Below are positions 22,780 through 35,638 of a stretch of DNA of 64,000 nucleotides, piece after piece; position 1 is the stretch's first letter, and each line of letters starts with the position of its first letter. Below the pieces are notes generated by a model. That model was not told the DNA's origin. It ran no database searches and was given only the letters and a program-made list of their open reading frames with translations. Location: contig OX326960.1 of the NCBI GenBank assembly GCA_946800325.1, positions 37,787,629 to 37,851,628 of the forward strand, in the 5' to 3' direction. The translations under genes were made by a program, and so were the position numbers. The DNA is from Luzula sylvatica (taxonomy: Eukaryota > Streptophyta > Magnoliopsida > Poales > Juncaceae).

Positions 22780-23784
22780 TCAACCTGAAGAGGCCAATTT
22801 CTCCAAACTCTCATGGACTTCTGAATCCACAATCACACCTATGGAGTTCAGAATTGAGCAAACATCTTCCACACTCAACATTTTCCCTTTTATCTCCTCC
22901 TTATCCTCCTTATTCTCCAGGTACAATCCCTCTTCATTTTTTGAATTTCTCTTCATTTTACCCTTTTTTTCCAGATCATGTGTATCCTCCTTAAATTGAG
23001 TCAATTGAGCTTTTCTTAATGTAGATACATATTCATCTGGTTGTTTATCTTTTAGCCTCTCACTCCTTCTCAGCATCCTTACGGGGACAATTTGTAAAGG
23101 TTTTTCTTCATCATTCCCCATTAAACTGTTACTTTTTTCAGAACCATCCTCCAAAAACCTAAAATCCATTTCATCTTCATCCCCCCATTTTTTATTAAAC
23201 TTCTCTCTTTCTTCTCCTCTTTTCATTGCTTTTTCTTCCTCTCTTATCATCTCCTTATATATAACTATCTTCCTTTTTGCAGAAAGGCCCTACAGCTTCT
23301 CTATGCTTTTATTTTCTTTTTCAGGTACCAAGGAGTCCTTACCATATTCTCCATTTCCTCCATCCAGCTCTAAATCATTGTTTATATGATTCCACATGAT
23401 TTTTAATGGTGAGTCTTCTTCACCCTTTTTTGTTACACTTTTCTCATTTACCCCTTCTTTTTCTGGATTATCAATTTTACCCTTCTTACAATTATTTTTC
23501 AAAGATTCATCTTCATCTATAACAGGCTCTTTTCTAACAGGTACCAACCACCAACATTTATCCTCCAATTGTACCATTTTTTTAATCGGTACCTCTTCTT
23601 CAATTATCTCTCTTTCTTTCACAATACCCCCTCCAATTACTGATATATTATCCTTATTTACCTTTTGAGAAGAATTGATAAGATTTTCAATTTTTGAAGA
23701 AGAACTTATTGGCTTTTGCACTGTAGATCTTCCTTCAATATTAGTAATCTCCATGGCTTGTATCTTGAGGTTTGATTCTTGCAT
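22780..23784 (-). pseudogene. LINE ORF1 remnant (gag-like, C-terminal part)
   Basis: Two frames in the same phase, 23290-23784 and 22780-23250, are separated by a single TAG at 23290-23292. Read through the amber codon they form one acidic, lysine-rich low-complexity protein (for example WWLVPVRKEP, then LRRSERLKDKQPDEY). No DUF4283/RRM-like domain or CCHC zinc knuckle is present; both were presumably lost to the 5' truncation. The product would have been the RNA-binding partner of the ORF2 protein. Confidence 0.75.
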
Positions 23785-24081
23785 ATTATTCTTTTTAATG
23801 TTTGTATATATTATATATTTTTTGAATTTGTATGTTACTACTTTTTTATATTTATAAATATTTTTTCGAATATTTTATTATATTTCAAATATTATAAACT
23901 CTCTTGAATCTGTTAGATATATTTAGATAATTGTGTGTGCGTGCAAACAGGAGTTCCTTAACATCACCATAAAAAATTTCTTCTTAGGCATAAAATATGT
24001 TATTTTTATTATTTAGACATTTTATTTGTGTACATATAAAATAATTTATAAATATTTTGCATAGATTCGCTGGAGAATTAT

Positions 24082-26460
24082 TTAAAGGCGGCTCGCTTTT
24101 GCCAAAGAATACGGTTTAAAACTTGGAATTCCTGTAATTTCTCTTCCGGCTATCAAACAATTCACATCATATGTGCCTTCGTACGAGAATATCGGTTCCA
24201 TGTCGCAGAACGCCTGTATTTTGAAAACAAAAAAATATATAAGTTTTAATTAAAATTACTGATTAATAAAATATTCGACGATGTAATTCATTAAGGAGAA
24301 ATTATATTACTTTTCCAACGAGAAAATCGGTCAAAATTCCATTTCCACCGAGTAATTCTCTTCCAAGTGAGACCGTCTCTCTCGCCCTTAAAGTTATCCA
24401 TGCCTGAAAATCACACACAGAAAAAAAAAACCAATTCGTAAATTTGAAAACTTGGAATTTGTTTTCCTGGATTATGACAAGATACTTGCCTTTCCCATAC
24501 TAGCATGACCGGAAGTCATTTTCCCGGACTGGTGTAACTTGGAAAGTCGCCAACCAACCAGAAACATAGCTTGAATATTACCAAGCATTCTCACTAGCTT
24601 TTCTTGTACGAGCTGATACGCTGCGAGTGGGGCCCCAAATTGCTTCCTCTCTCTCACATACCTGTATTCAATTGGAGATATTGATATTGTATAATTAGAA
24701 ATTGATTGAAATGGTTATTGATTAATTAAGTACCTGTTGCATAAATCATACACGCCCATTGCGACTCCAATAGCTATCCATGCAACCATGAGACGTGCGA
24801 AAGACAACGGCTGATGCAATTACAACAAAATTCGAGGGGTTATTTGCAAAATAACGGTATCAATTACTTATCTGAAATATATACCTCAACTAAGTCCTTA
24901 AATGACGTTATTCCAGGTAACTTATCTTCGTCTGGTACGAATACATCGTTAAACATAATGTCTCCATTTTGAACTATTCTTAGCGATACTTTGTTCTCTA
25001 TCTTCGTGACTCTCAATCCTTTTGTTCCTTTCTTCACAATGAATCTGTGAAAATTATTACCACATATTATACTTTGTTCTCTATATTAATCGGCCTAGAT
25101 AATTTTATCTGAAAAATAATTACCCGTTAACTTGGTTTGTTTCTGCATTTCGTGCACTAACAACAAATATATCGGCAAAGGTACAACTCGCCGTCCATCG
25201 CTTCTGGCCATTAATAACCCAACCACCTTGAACCTTTGAAATCAAATTTGTGAATCGGCAACAATGTTATTGTGTTTGTTAACAACGAAACAACTGATAA
25301 ATTCAGAAAATACCGATATAATTCTTAATTCATTGCTTTATTTCAATGTATGCACCAAATCATTATTGATAAGTTGGCGTGTTAACTTTTTTCTAAGTTG
25401 ATAATTAAATTTATTTGCTACGCTTGAGTAAATTAGATCAACCTTTGTCGCGGTTGTTTGTAGAGAGCTCGCATCACTTCCATAGTTTGGCTCTGTCAAA
25501 GCCTACAACAAGAAAATGCAAAATGAAACACAACTTGATTGGCGAAAGATTAATTAAAATTTAGACTTGAAGTTACATAAGTAGCGACAGTATCGAGAAG
25601 AGCAAGAGACGGAAGATATTTAATTTTTTGTTCCTCTGATCCACCCTTAGCTGCACCCCTCAAAAAAATCGAATTTTGAAGATTTGGTAATTTGAATTCT
25701 TAAATGAAGTTGTGAAATTTCAAATATTAATGTGTGATGTCAAGAATGGTGTTTTGATTACCAATGGTAAACATGGACAAAGAAGAATGGACCAGCATAG
25801 TAGAGCCGATGCTCGGGTCGACACGGGCCATCTCTGCATAGACGAGCGCATTTGCAGTAGTAGAGATCTTTTTACATCCATAACCCTAGAAAGAAACCAA
25901 TTTTTTTGTGACTTGAATTTCTTGAGATAAAATCACGTCGTTCTTTCTTTCTTCGCAAAAGAGACAAGAAATTGTGTATAGAACTATAATACCTCGATTG
26001 GTCCTCCTGATGCGAAGCCTAAGGTGCCGAATTTAGGTAAAACATGCAAAGGAAATTCTGCCTTCTCCCAGCACTAGGGTTTAAGATACAAAAATGTGAG
26101 AAATACAATTGAATATCATAATAGTATGCACCAGGTTATTTAAGACTATTTCTCTCAGTTTAGTTTTGGAGGACTAATAATCAAATTTACCTCAGCCATT
26201 ATAGGAGCAACTTCTTTCTCCATGATGTCTCGAACCGTATATCGCAATTCTTTTTCTTCGGTTGTTAATAAATCGTCGAACTGATAATAATCCGAGGCTG
26301 CAAAAATCGAAAAAGAAATGGCATGTTGCGAAAAAATCATTTATTGTAAGAAATTCATATTCAAATTTAAATTCAAACCGGAAGGCGGAAAGATAGACGC
26401 AGGGGTGGCTTGAGGAAATGCAACGGAGAGAGGAACTGCTTTACGACCGTGTGGTGACAT
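24082..26460 (-). CDS. ACX4: Acyl-coenzyme A oxidase 4, peroxisomal (short-chain)
   Basis: Twelve exons, in transcript order: 26379-26460, 26191-26297, 25993-26073, 25762-25885, 25577-25650, 25443-25502, 25124-25233, 24885-25044, 24734-24810, 24490-24661, 24311-24403, 24082-24213. All join in frame to 423 residues, close to Arabidopsis ACX4 (436). The N-terminus has [14 protein letters not shown]. The acyl-CoA dehydrogenase-fold domains follow ([58 protein letters not shown]). The catalytic glutamate is E392 in SYEGTYDVN. The protein ends in SRL, a PTS1 peroxisomal signal. The enzyme oxidises short-chain acyl-CoA with FAD and passes electrons to O2, giving H2O2, in the peroxisomal beta-oxidation cycle. 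Intron 10 uses a GC donor (AAAG|GCAAGT); the other ten are GT-AG. The LINE target duplication ends about 270 bp past the stop, so the 3'UTR or terminator region may have been altered. Confidence 0.97.
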
Positions 26461-26772
26461 CGTGTTTGTATGATAAATATATTCTCTAAATATATGCAAA
26501 TATAATTTAGTAACGTTTAGTGTATTATACTATTATATCAATATTCTAACTAGTATTGAAGTTTTTCTCTAATTTTAATTAATTAAATATACAGTACTTA
26601 CCTGCTGCCTTCGTTACTTCGTAAAGAAAGATATATTGACGCGAAGTTTTATTTTATATGTATGGTATTGGTGGAGTTTATGCATGAGAGAGAGAGAGGT
26701 GGAGATGTATTTATAACGGGGTTCATCTTCATTGACTTTTATTACACTAATGATTTTTATAAGGCCATATAC
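26461..26772. other. ACX4 upstream region
   Basis: AT-rich sequence between the ACX4 start and a hAT-like element. It should hold the ACX4 leader and core promoter on the minus strand. No single TATA box stands out. Confidence 0.4.
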
Positions 26773-27370
26773 TTAGGGGTGTCAATGGGGACGGATATTG
26801 CCCGAACCGACCCGAACCGTATCCGAAAAATATCCGGATCCGGATGGAACCGGATCCGGAACCGTATCCGTTTTTACGGGTATGGATCCGGATCCGGAAC
26901 CGTATCCGTTTTTACGGGTATGAATCCAGATCTAGGAACTAAAATTTTGATGGATCCGGATCCGAATAAAATTTGTAAATGGGTATCCGTTTTGTTGTAA
27001 TCATGATCAAAATTATAATAATAAATAATAGACAATAACTATATTTTAATTCACAATAATACATAATAATCAATAATCACTTATATATATGTGTATATAT
27101 ATAATTTGTTTTAAAATTATAAAATAATCAAGATTCGAATTATAAAATTATTATTATATTATTATATCATAGTATCCGTTTTAATATCTTAATAGGATCC
27201 GTATCCGTATCCGTATCCGACAATATCCGAACCGTATCCGTATCCGTTTAATATCCGAACCGTATCCGGATCCGGGTAGTACCGTATCCGGATCCATATC
27301 CGAAAAAAATATGGATATGGATCTGGTACGACCACTATCCGAACCGTATCCGAACCGTTGACACCCCTAC
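26773..27370. mobile_element. hAT-like MITE rich in ATCCG/CGGAT words
   Basis: The terminal inverted repeat is TAGGGGTGTCAA at 26774-26785 and TTGACACCCCTA at 27358-27369. Just inside both ends are dense CCGAACCGTATCC/GGATCCGGA words, with an AT-rich middle. The flanks CCATATAC and TGATATAC match at 6 of 8 positions, suggesting a decayed 8-bp duplication. No transposase frame is present. It begins about 310 bp upstream of the ACX4 start codon. Confidence 0.65.
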
Positions 27371-29822
27371 TGATATACAATGCTCTCCAAACTTTGAATT
27401 TTTTTTTATATATATATTAGCATGATTTTGATTTTAATTGGAAAGATATGCAATTTATCTTCAAAATTTCTTTCTTAGGAGCTGTTTGGACGGTAGAATC
27501 TTGAGTGGAATAATTATTTTAAAATGATGCAAAATTAAATTTTTTGTTTGGTGGGCGTGGAAGAATGAAAATATATAATTCTTGAATCTTCTGATTCCAT
27601 TATTCTAACAAAATTTGATTTCTCAAATTTGAGGAGTGCCAGAGTGGAGCAAAACATTTAACCAATAATATATTATATTTATTACTATAAAGAATATTAT
27701 TATATCAATAAAACATAATTTTATAATAATATAACAATACATTTAGTATTATTAATAATGTATTATACGAATATAATTATTATAATTATATTATATTATT
27801 AGTATTATATATTATAATAACGTTTTACATGGATATTTAATACGGAAATAATTATTGAAATAATATATAATAATAATTATAATATAATAATAAATAATTA
27901 TTTTATAATAATTATATCCATATTAATTAATATGTATATTATTATAATCATTATATCCATATTAATTAATATTGTATATTATTATAATAATTATATTATA
28001 ATGACAAAAATAATTATATTATAATATATCCATATTTTTAATATAAAATTATATATTAATAATAATATATAATAATTTATTATTATGAGAAAATAATTAT
28101 ATTAATAATTATTGTAATAATATATAGTAATATTATTATAATAAGAAAATAATTAATATAATATTGTATATTATTACAATAATATATACTATTTAAATTA
28201 TAATGATAAAATAATTATATTATGATAAATATATCCATATTATTAATATAAAATTATATATTATTATAATAATATATATTAATTATATTATAATAAATAT
28301 ATCCATATTATTAATATGAAATTATATATTATTAACTAAATATTTTAATATTATAATAAAAGAATAGTTATATTATATTTATTAAATATATATAATTAAT
28401 ATAATATTATATATTATTGAAATAATATAATAACTATTATTCAAAAAAATAATATTATATATGTAGAAACCTGGACCCCTACCAATTAATAGTGTAGCCT
28501 ATTAACGTGTGGGCCTCACCAATTAATTGTGTAACCGATTAATAATTAATTATATGTATGTTAAAAAAAATTTTAAATACATATGAGCTAATAGTTAATA
28601 ATATATATTATTAAAATATAAGAAATTATTTTCGAGATGGTTTGCAGGGGATATCAGGACGTGACATGATCACTAAAAAATGTTGGATCACTAAAAAATG
28701 TTGATTTGTGGTGGTATAGTAAAATTTTCTAAATAATTAAGCACCGTTCTTCATGGGGGCATAATCTCGATAATCATGACTTTTACCATACTAGATTGGC
28801 TTTTTTAATGGGGGCATAAATTTCCTTAGAAACAACGTGTTTTTTTGGAGTGATAATTAAGCACCGTTCTTTATGGGGGCATAAATTTTCTAAAAAAGTA
28901 AAAAAAAAATTGTAAAACATTTGTCGAAAAGCTTTGGAATGTACAGATAATTCAAATTTCCGAAATTGAATCTCATAATGATTCACTAAAAATAATAATA
29001 ATATATGGAGGTCTAATATATGAGATAAATCCAATAAAAATAAGGGTCAAACTTGAATTTGCATAGATATTAAAGGACAGAAAAGGACATATGCATGACA
29101 ATTGTAAAAAAGGAATTAACAAATGAAGATGGTAAGGAAATAATAATCTATGGAGGTCTAACAGATAAAAATATATTATCCACGTTGTACGAATAGGATA
29201 CGATAATCTGATAATATTCAAAACAACATAGATACATATACGACTATATAATTATTATTTTAATATATTTATATTACATATAATTTATGTTGTGCGGATA
29301 CTTCAAAAAATTGAATTGACCCGTATCGCCGTATCCGTATTATATCATAAATCATATGTTAAAATTTCGTATCCCCGTATTCCGATACCCGTCGCAGTAT
29401 CGATGTATCGGCGTATCCGTGCAACACAAAATATAGTAAATAAATTAAATTATAAATTAATAATATTTTTAAATTAAATATCATGACAATAAATAAAATC
29501 GATCTAACAATACAAGTATAATAAAAGTATCCTAAATTTATTTCAAAAAATATCCTAAAACTAATTTAGAAGTATTATAGAAGCATCATATATAATTTAT
29601 TTAAAAAGATTATAGACAAAACTATATAATGAGACAAAATATCTCAAATGAAGTATCATAATCGTATCATGGCTTATCCTTGTCGTATTCGGAAAAAAAA
29701 ATTAAAATAATCGGGTACGCCACGTGACGTATCTGATACGTATGTAAATCGTATCGCACCTGTATCAATATCGGATATCTGTATCATCAAGATACTTCTG
29801 CAAGTTTGAAGTATCATGTAAC
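27371..29822. other. AT-rich gene-free stretch with short repeats
   Basis: 27640-28480 is almost entirely A and T with many TATTAATAT/ATAATTAT words. A phrase TAATTAAGCACCGTTCTTYATGGGGGCATAA occurs near 28736 and again near 28855. 29285-29770 holds many GTATCCG/CGTATCG words in the style of the neighbouring MITE, without clear ends. No gene was found. Confidence 0.5.
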
Positions 29823-29830
29823 ATAGTATA

Positions 29831-30155
29831 CAGGGGCGGATCAAGGATGAGTTTATGTGTTGGGGGGGGGGGGGGGGGGATTTTATAGGCGGGGGCGAAC
29901 TGAAAAAAATTCAAAATATGTTGCTTGAGGATTTCGAACTCAATACCTCTCACTTCCGAATCGCACATTTTACCACTCCAATCATTGTGAAATATACAAA
30001 AATTGAATGCAATTATTACTTTAAAAACGGTAAAATCTTCATTTTCGAAAGATAATAAATATGTTTTCGATTTCATTGGTTGTGTGTGGGGGGGGGGGGG
30101 GACTTCCCGCTCGACCCCCCCCCCCCCCCCCCCCCCCCCCCCGGATCCGCCACTG
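29831..30155. mobile_element. hAT-like MITE with long G and C runs
   Basis: A perfect 8-bp duplication ATAGTATA lies at 29823-29830 and 30156-30163. Ends are CAGGGGCGGATC and GGATCCGCCACTG. Inside are 18 G at 29862-29879, 14 G at 30088-30101 and 28 C at 30115-30142. The interior carries TTTCGAACTCAATACC-like sequence. No coding frame is credible. Confidence 0.85.
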
Positions 30156-30163
30156 ATAGTATA

Positions 30164-31016
30164 TCATACATCTATTTAAAAAAAGTATAACATGTATTTA
30201 TTTAAAAAATATATACATCTAAAATGTATAAAAATATAAGTATAATATGTATTTATTTTAAGAAAAAAATACATATCATGCATCTAAAAGGTATATCATA
30301 CATTCTTAAAAATATAACTTGTATTTATTTTATAAAATATACAAAATATTCTCGATGTAAAATCATACATAAATAAAGGTATATCAATAAAAAGATATAC
30401 TATATTTATTTAAAATAATATATATCTTATTCTTACATCTAAAAAGCATGTGATTCGTTCACAAAAATATAACAATAAAAGTATATAATACATGTAAAAA
30501 GATATACATATATTGTATTTAAAAATAATATCGTACATCTAAAAAGATATAACACACAAAAATATATATATCATATATGTAAAAATAGTACATACATCTA
30601 AAAAATATAACATACATTTTAACAGTACGTGTAAAACGGATATAACATACATCTAAAAAATTTATAAAAACATGAATGAGAAACAACGTGTTTTTTGGAG
30701 TGCGTATGAACTACACACCCATGTGTCAACGTCCATATCACTCTCGTGTTGATTTCGACAAACATATCGGGTGCACGATCATCTTTATTTATGAAAATAA
30801 TTAAGTGTGACAATATTTTTGTGCCTTTTCGGTTGTAATTACACAATTTTGATAGGATAAATATATTATGTCCTTCATTCTCACTTAAACATTCTTGATT
30901 CGTCAATTGAGAATTCGAGGATATTCTATTGGATTGATTATATCATTTGATTGAATCAATTCAGTTACCCATTGATATTGATTTAGGTGTCAATCAATCC
31001 ATTGAAAATGTTTTAA
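30164..31016. repeat. Dispersed AT-rich repeat with ATACATCTAAAAA words
   Basis: 30170-30660 consists of imperfect repeats of TATAACATACATCTAAAAAATATA-like units. It ends in sequence with AACAACGTGTTTTTTGGAGTG and CACCCATGTGTCAACG. A related copy of both the array and its ending lies at about 59830-60400. No gene was found. Confidence 0.6.
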
Positions 31017-31028
31017 TAAGAATGGAGG

Positions 31029-32089
31029 ACTAAAACCTTGAACTTCAACAATAAGTAACAAATGTCTTGCCAGTTGGAAGCAACTCTGCTTGTCAAAGAA
31101 TAATGACGGTTTGAGGATCCTAGATTTACAAAATCAGAATAAAAACCTCCTCATAAAATGGCTTTTCAATTTGGATCTTCAATCCAATGCCCTATGGACA
31201 ACTTCTATTACAGACATTTACGACTTCCAGTGCACCAAAGAATTGCAAAATTCCTCTAATAATTTCCTTTCCTACTTTCTAAAGGATCTAAAAGTTTTGA
31301 TACCTATCTATAATGCCACATATAATGAAATCACTACTCCCATAAGTGCCGCAACTAGCGTTAATCATGACACCACCACTGAACATTGCCATCCTAAATT
31401 CTCCACAAAAAAGGTTTATCAATTCTTAATCAATCCAGGAATCGAAATTGAATGGACACGACAGATATTTTCCCTACGAATACCATCTAAAATAAAACTT
31501 TTTCTATGGTTAGTAGGAAATAATCGTATTCTAACACAAGAAAATTTGGCCAAGCGAGGTTGGCCACATGGAAATGCATGTGTACTATGCAATGATCAAT
31601 TCGAGACCACAACGCATCTATTCATTTCTTGCACTTTCTCTATCAATTGTCTCAACCGATGCAATATTTCTTTAGATCCAAGCATATCAAACTTCCTCCA
31701 ATCTCAGGAGTTTGTACGAAGCTCATCGACTACCTCCTCGACCGCCGATCCACGACTATGGGTGGCATGCTTATGGGCAATATGGAAAGAGAGAAATAAC
31801 CGAATCTTCAGGAAGAAAGCGCGAATGCCGATACTAATAGAAGCGGAAAGCAAAAATTCACTTGACTCGTGGGTTAAGGCAAGACTATAAGCTAGGGTGT
31901 TAGGATAAGAACATATTCTATGGTTTTAGGATCAACACCATGCCCTTTTAGTTCTATCCGGAGGATTGATACTCCCATAATTTTATGTACTCTCTTGTGT
32001 TGTAAAACTGTTTTTCAATAATAATCAAAATATAACCGTATGAGCACGTTTCGTGTTCTGGGATCTACTTCAAAAAAAAAAACAATAAG
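31029..32089 (+). mobile_element. LINE 3' fragment (zf-RVT end of ORF2), 5'-truncated
   Basis: A 12-bp duplication TAAGAATGGAGG lies at 31017-31028 and 32090-32101. Between them is the C-terminal part of a LINE ORF2 (open 31090-31890): NDGLRILDLQNQNKNLLIKW, then the zinc-binding part IPSKIKLFLWLVGNNRI, CVLCNDQFETTTHLFISC, and LWAIWKERNNRIFRKK. A 3'UTR and A-rich tail follow, 32071-32089. It is homologous to the larger minus-strand LINE at 35177-43389, so both may belong to one family. No reverse transcriptase active site remains. Confidence 0.85.
31062..31890 (+). pseudogene. LINE ORF2 C-terminal fragment
   Basis: About 266 open codons, in frame from within the truncated element. They encode the region after the reverse transcriptase palm: LRILDLQNQN, the zf-RVT block with CVLC...HLFISC, and a C-terminal tryptophan-rich WxxWKERN segment typical of plant L1 ORF2. 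Endonuclease and catalytic palm are missing. Confidence 0.85.
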
Positions 32090-32101
32090 TAAGAATGGAG
32101 G

Positions 32102-32715
32102 GCATCATATCAAACCCCATTTTTGATACTACTATCAAAAGAGTTGTATATAGCAAACGCAACAACTCCACCGAACAAGTTTACGAGATAAGACACCACT
32201 TGACTTGAATTAGGGGCACCAACTTTGTGTTTAAATCACAAATATGATACGGTACAATTGGTAGCGAATTTAATTGTGACTATAGAGATCATGAATACAT
32301 GATTCGATTAGTTAGTTCTTTTTGGTAGTTTTTGGAATATTATTTATGATTTATTTGTATTTCAATCTTACTGAATAATAATAATGATACAACTATAATA
32401 ATATTTTGTAAAAGTATTAAAAAAAAATTATAAAATATCTAAATGAATAGCACAATCATCATTCAGAGATATTTTTATGTCATTAATCTTTTTTTTGTGT
32501 TCATAGCTACTTATTTATTTATTTTTAACTCTTATGAGGGGTTTTTTTTACAATACGAGAAATTAATATAAACTCGAGGTAGGACAACCAAAACGACAAA
32601 CTGGTCCTGTGCAATTTACTGTATTCATAATACGTTACATTGCTAACCAAAATGATATATTAGTATTCATTATATTGGTTGTATGGTACCATTACATGTA
32701 TAAAACTATAATATC

Positions 32716-32764
<49 letters not shown>

Positions 32765-35176
32765 TATTTTATTAAATATTAATGTTTTAAATTGCAATGT
32801 AGCGATATATGATATTTTGGGTGTGATTTGGAATTTTTATTATTGTTCGACACTATAACACCCTTATTTGATACTTTTTCGTAAATATATTTTTCATTAT
32901 TTGTCCTATAGCGAAATTGCAACCTTATTAGTTAGTAAGTATAATGTTACCTCCTTCATGTGGTGCTGACACGTGGAAGGGGGAATTTTTTTTTTAACCC
33001 TATTTTTTCTTCTTTTTCAATTTTGTTTGCTTTCTAACTTTTTTTTATTTTCACAGGGGTATGTATGAAATTTTGATAGTTTGAATTTATGCGAAATTTC
33101 ATAGAAATTTGTCATGTGGTTGTTGTATTCATCTGACACGTTGCAACTCTTTCATGAAGCCTTATTAATGCATCTATTGACATCAGTATATTTGTGAATA
33201 TGTCATGATTATATTAATTGAGTTTAAAAACACCCGCGCAAATGTTATTTAAACTTAGGAATTTTTCGGGTTATTTTCATATTAATTAGGGTTAAGTGCG
33301 GATTAATTATGAGTAATTCATAAATCATTAGTTTCTGTCTTGAGCTTGAGTCTGTGTTTTATTGCATCCCAATTTAAGAAGAGACATACATGCTTTGCAG
33401 TTTTCATACATTATTTATTCTTTTATCTGCGGTTTTCTTAGCATCTTCGAGTTCTTGACGACAATATCGATTTTTTAGGCCGCGGTACATAAAAAAGTAT
33501 CCATTCCAATTTTACTGTTTTCATGCATCACCAATTATTTTATCTTCAAATTTCAAATGCAATGATCTTCTAAATGTTTTCTCATAGTTTTCAGAAATTG
33601 GTGCTTTCTTTTGTACATATTTTTTTATTTCTTGGTTAATTTCTTTACCAAATTGTAGTCTAAATTTGTCTTCTTCTTTTTTTAACTTTTGTTTTTTCTG
33701 GATTAGAATTTATATAATTTACTTCTCCCATAATATAAGTTTAACCCTTTTTTATTACTGTTTACTGATCTTCTTCTTTTCCATTTTGATTTGTTCTTTA
33801 ATTGGTGAATTTTGATTGTTCATCAATGAATTGGTAAATTTTGATTAGTTCTTCGTAGTTCTCGTAGTTTTTCTTCTTTTTATTATTTGGTTAAATGTAA
33901 CATAATACTGCCTTTTTTTAATAAAAGAAATATGCATATAAATTTCTTCTTTTTCATTTCAGTTTTAGAGTTTTAGAGTTTTAGAGTTTTTATAAATTAT
34001 ATATTCTTTAATCTGTCAAGTTTTATCATTATTCGATAAATTTTAGCTAAGATGTTTTTCGAAAACAATTTCTCAGGCATTAGTGTTTCATATTATTTTT
34101 TGGGGCTTTCGGTTATTATTATGTTGCAAATTGTAACATAAAAATATTTTTTATTAATATGCTTATCACGTTATTTTCTATAAATTTCCATTACATGTTT
34201 TATTTATTTTGTTTCTTTCGACAAAATTATTACACTTCTGTTTTAATGGAATATTGTCTACATTCATTATTTGAGGGTTGCTAATGCAATCCGGAGTAAA
34301 TTTACTATGGAACGTCACATTTAACCACAATGCACAACGTGGCAAAGTGCAGGGTCCAAAAAGGCATGGTCCAAAAATAAACGAGTGGTTTCTTTTTACG
34401 GACAGCGCCTAATATTCGTGCAGCGTTCAATATATCTTTCGTCTTCAGATTTAGATAAATATTTGTATACCTTTCGCCTTCATATGTATATCTTTTTCTT
34501 CATATTTATATATTTTTACAATGAAAAAAATATAAATAACGACACATTTTTATTCATAGTATAGAAAAAATGTATAACTAGCACAATATTTAATTATTTA
34601 CATATCTTTAAATTTAATCCGTAGTATAAAAAAGTATAAATAATGGTAAAAATATATAAATAATAGCATATTTTTTCATATATAGAAAAAATATATAAAC
34701 AATAGTAAAAAATATAAATAACAACATATTTGTAATGCATAATATGATAAACAATTATAAATAACAAAAGATCTTTAATTCCAAATACATAAAAATGTAC
34801 AAATAATAGTATAAAATGTAAATAATAACATTTCTTTAATTCCAAGAATAAAAAAATGTACAAATAATAGTACAAAAGTGAAATAACAACATATTTATAA
34901 TTCATAATATAAAAATATTATAAATAAGAACATATTTTTAAATCGAGGTATACAAAATTTATAAATAATAGTACAAAAGTATAAATAAACAATTTTAATA
35001 GATGAATTGTAAAATCAGACAGTGTCTAAATATTTTTCCTATATTATTATAAACAATAGAAGTGTAATAATTGTCTATAAATTTTCATATCAGTAATAAT
35101 TTTTCTCCATCTTGGATATTAAAATTGTCCATATCAGTACACATTAGGTCGAAGATGGACCAACGATATAGTTGCA
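32102..35176. other. Intergenic, AT-rich, no gene
   Basis: Contains an (ATT)n microsatellite at 32716-32760 and an AT-rich array at about 34480-34990, built from TATAAATAATAG/AAATATATAA words. A minus-strand open frame across that array is all I, Y, F, L and is compositional. No exon or RNA gene is supported. Confidence 0.55.
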
Positions 35177-35638
35177 TTTTTTTTTTTTTTTGAAAATAAA
35201 GAAGCGGAGCTTCTTTTTGATATATTAATGCAAGTTTAATACATCGTTTTAATTTTACATAATCATGTAAAAAGAAACCTAGTCGAGCGACCAAAAAATA
35301 AATAGAAGACATTTCCTAGGTAATAAACGTTATTACCAAAAACTAAAAGATTCAGGAGATTGAGAAGCTTTGAGGTAGAGATATGTTTCACGGCTAGCAG
35401 AAGAGTTTCCATTCCTTTGCTTCGTTGTTGATCCTTGCTATTGTCGAGGCCGGTGGTGTCCTTTGTTGGTTGAAAATCCGGTTGTTTCGCTCTTTCCAAA
35501 TACCCCAAATAGTGGCTACAAAATATGTGTCGAGCATCTCCTTTTCTTCCTTGGACTTCTTAGCCGGGCGTCAAGCCAAAAATTCGGTATTGTGTCTCGG
35601 GTTTCGAACGGGAACCCGATGATGGTCTTAACCCCTTG

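Larger units (their letters stand above)
18664..23797 (-). mobile_element. L1-type LINE, 5'-truncated, with 17-bp target duplication
   Basis: The element is bounded by a perfect 17-bp direct repeat ATGTTTGTATATATTAT at 18647-18663 and 23798-23814. On the minus strand it ends in a poly(A) tail, seen on the plus strand as more than 25 T from 18664. Order on the minus strand is ORF1 remnant, endonuclease, reverse transcriptase and zinc-binding zf-RVT region. ORF1 begins within about 15 bases of the 5' junction and lacks the expected N-terminal region, so the copy was 5'-truncated at insertion, as is common for L1 elements. It carries in-frame stops and one frameshift and is probably dead, but the intact long target duplication argues for a fairly recent insertion. 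Confidence 0.93.

Noticed and set aside
27480..27660. Sequence GAGCTGTTTGGACGG as the end of another MITE
   Set aside because: No inverted partner could be found in the following AT-rich kilobase.
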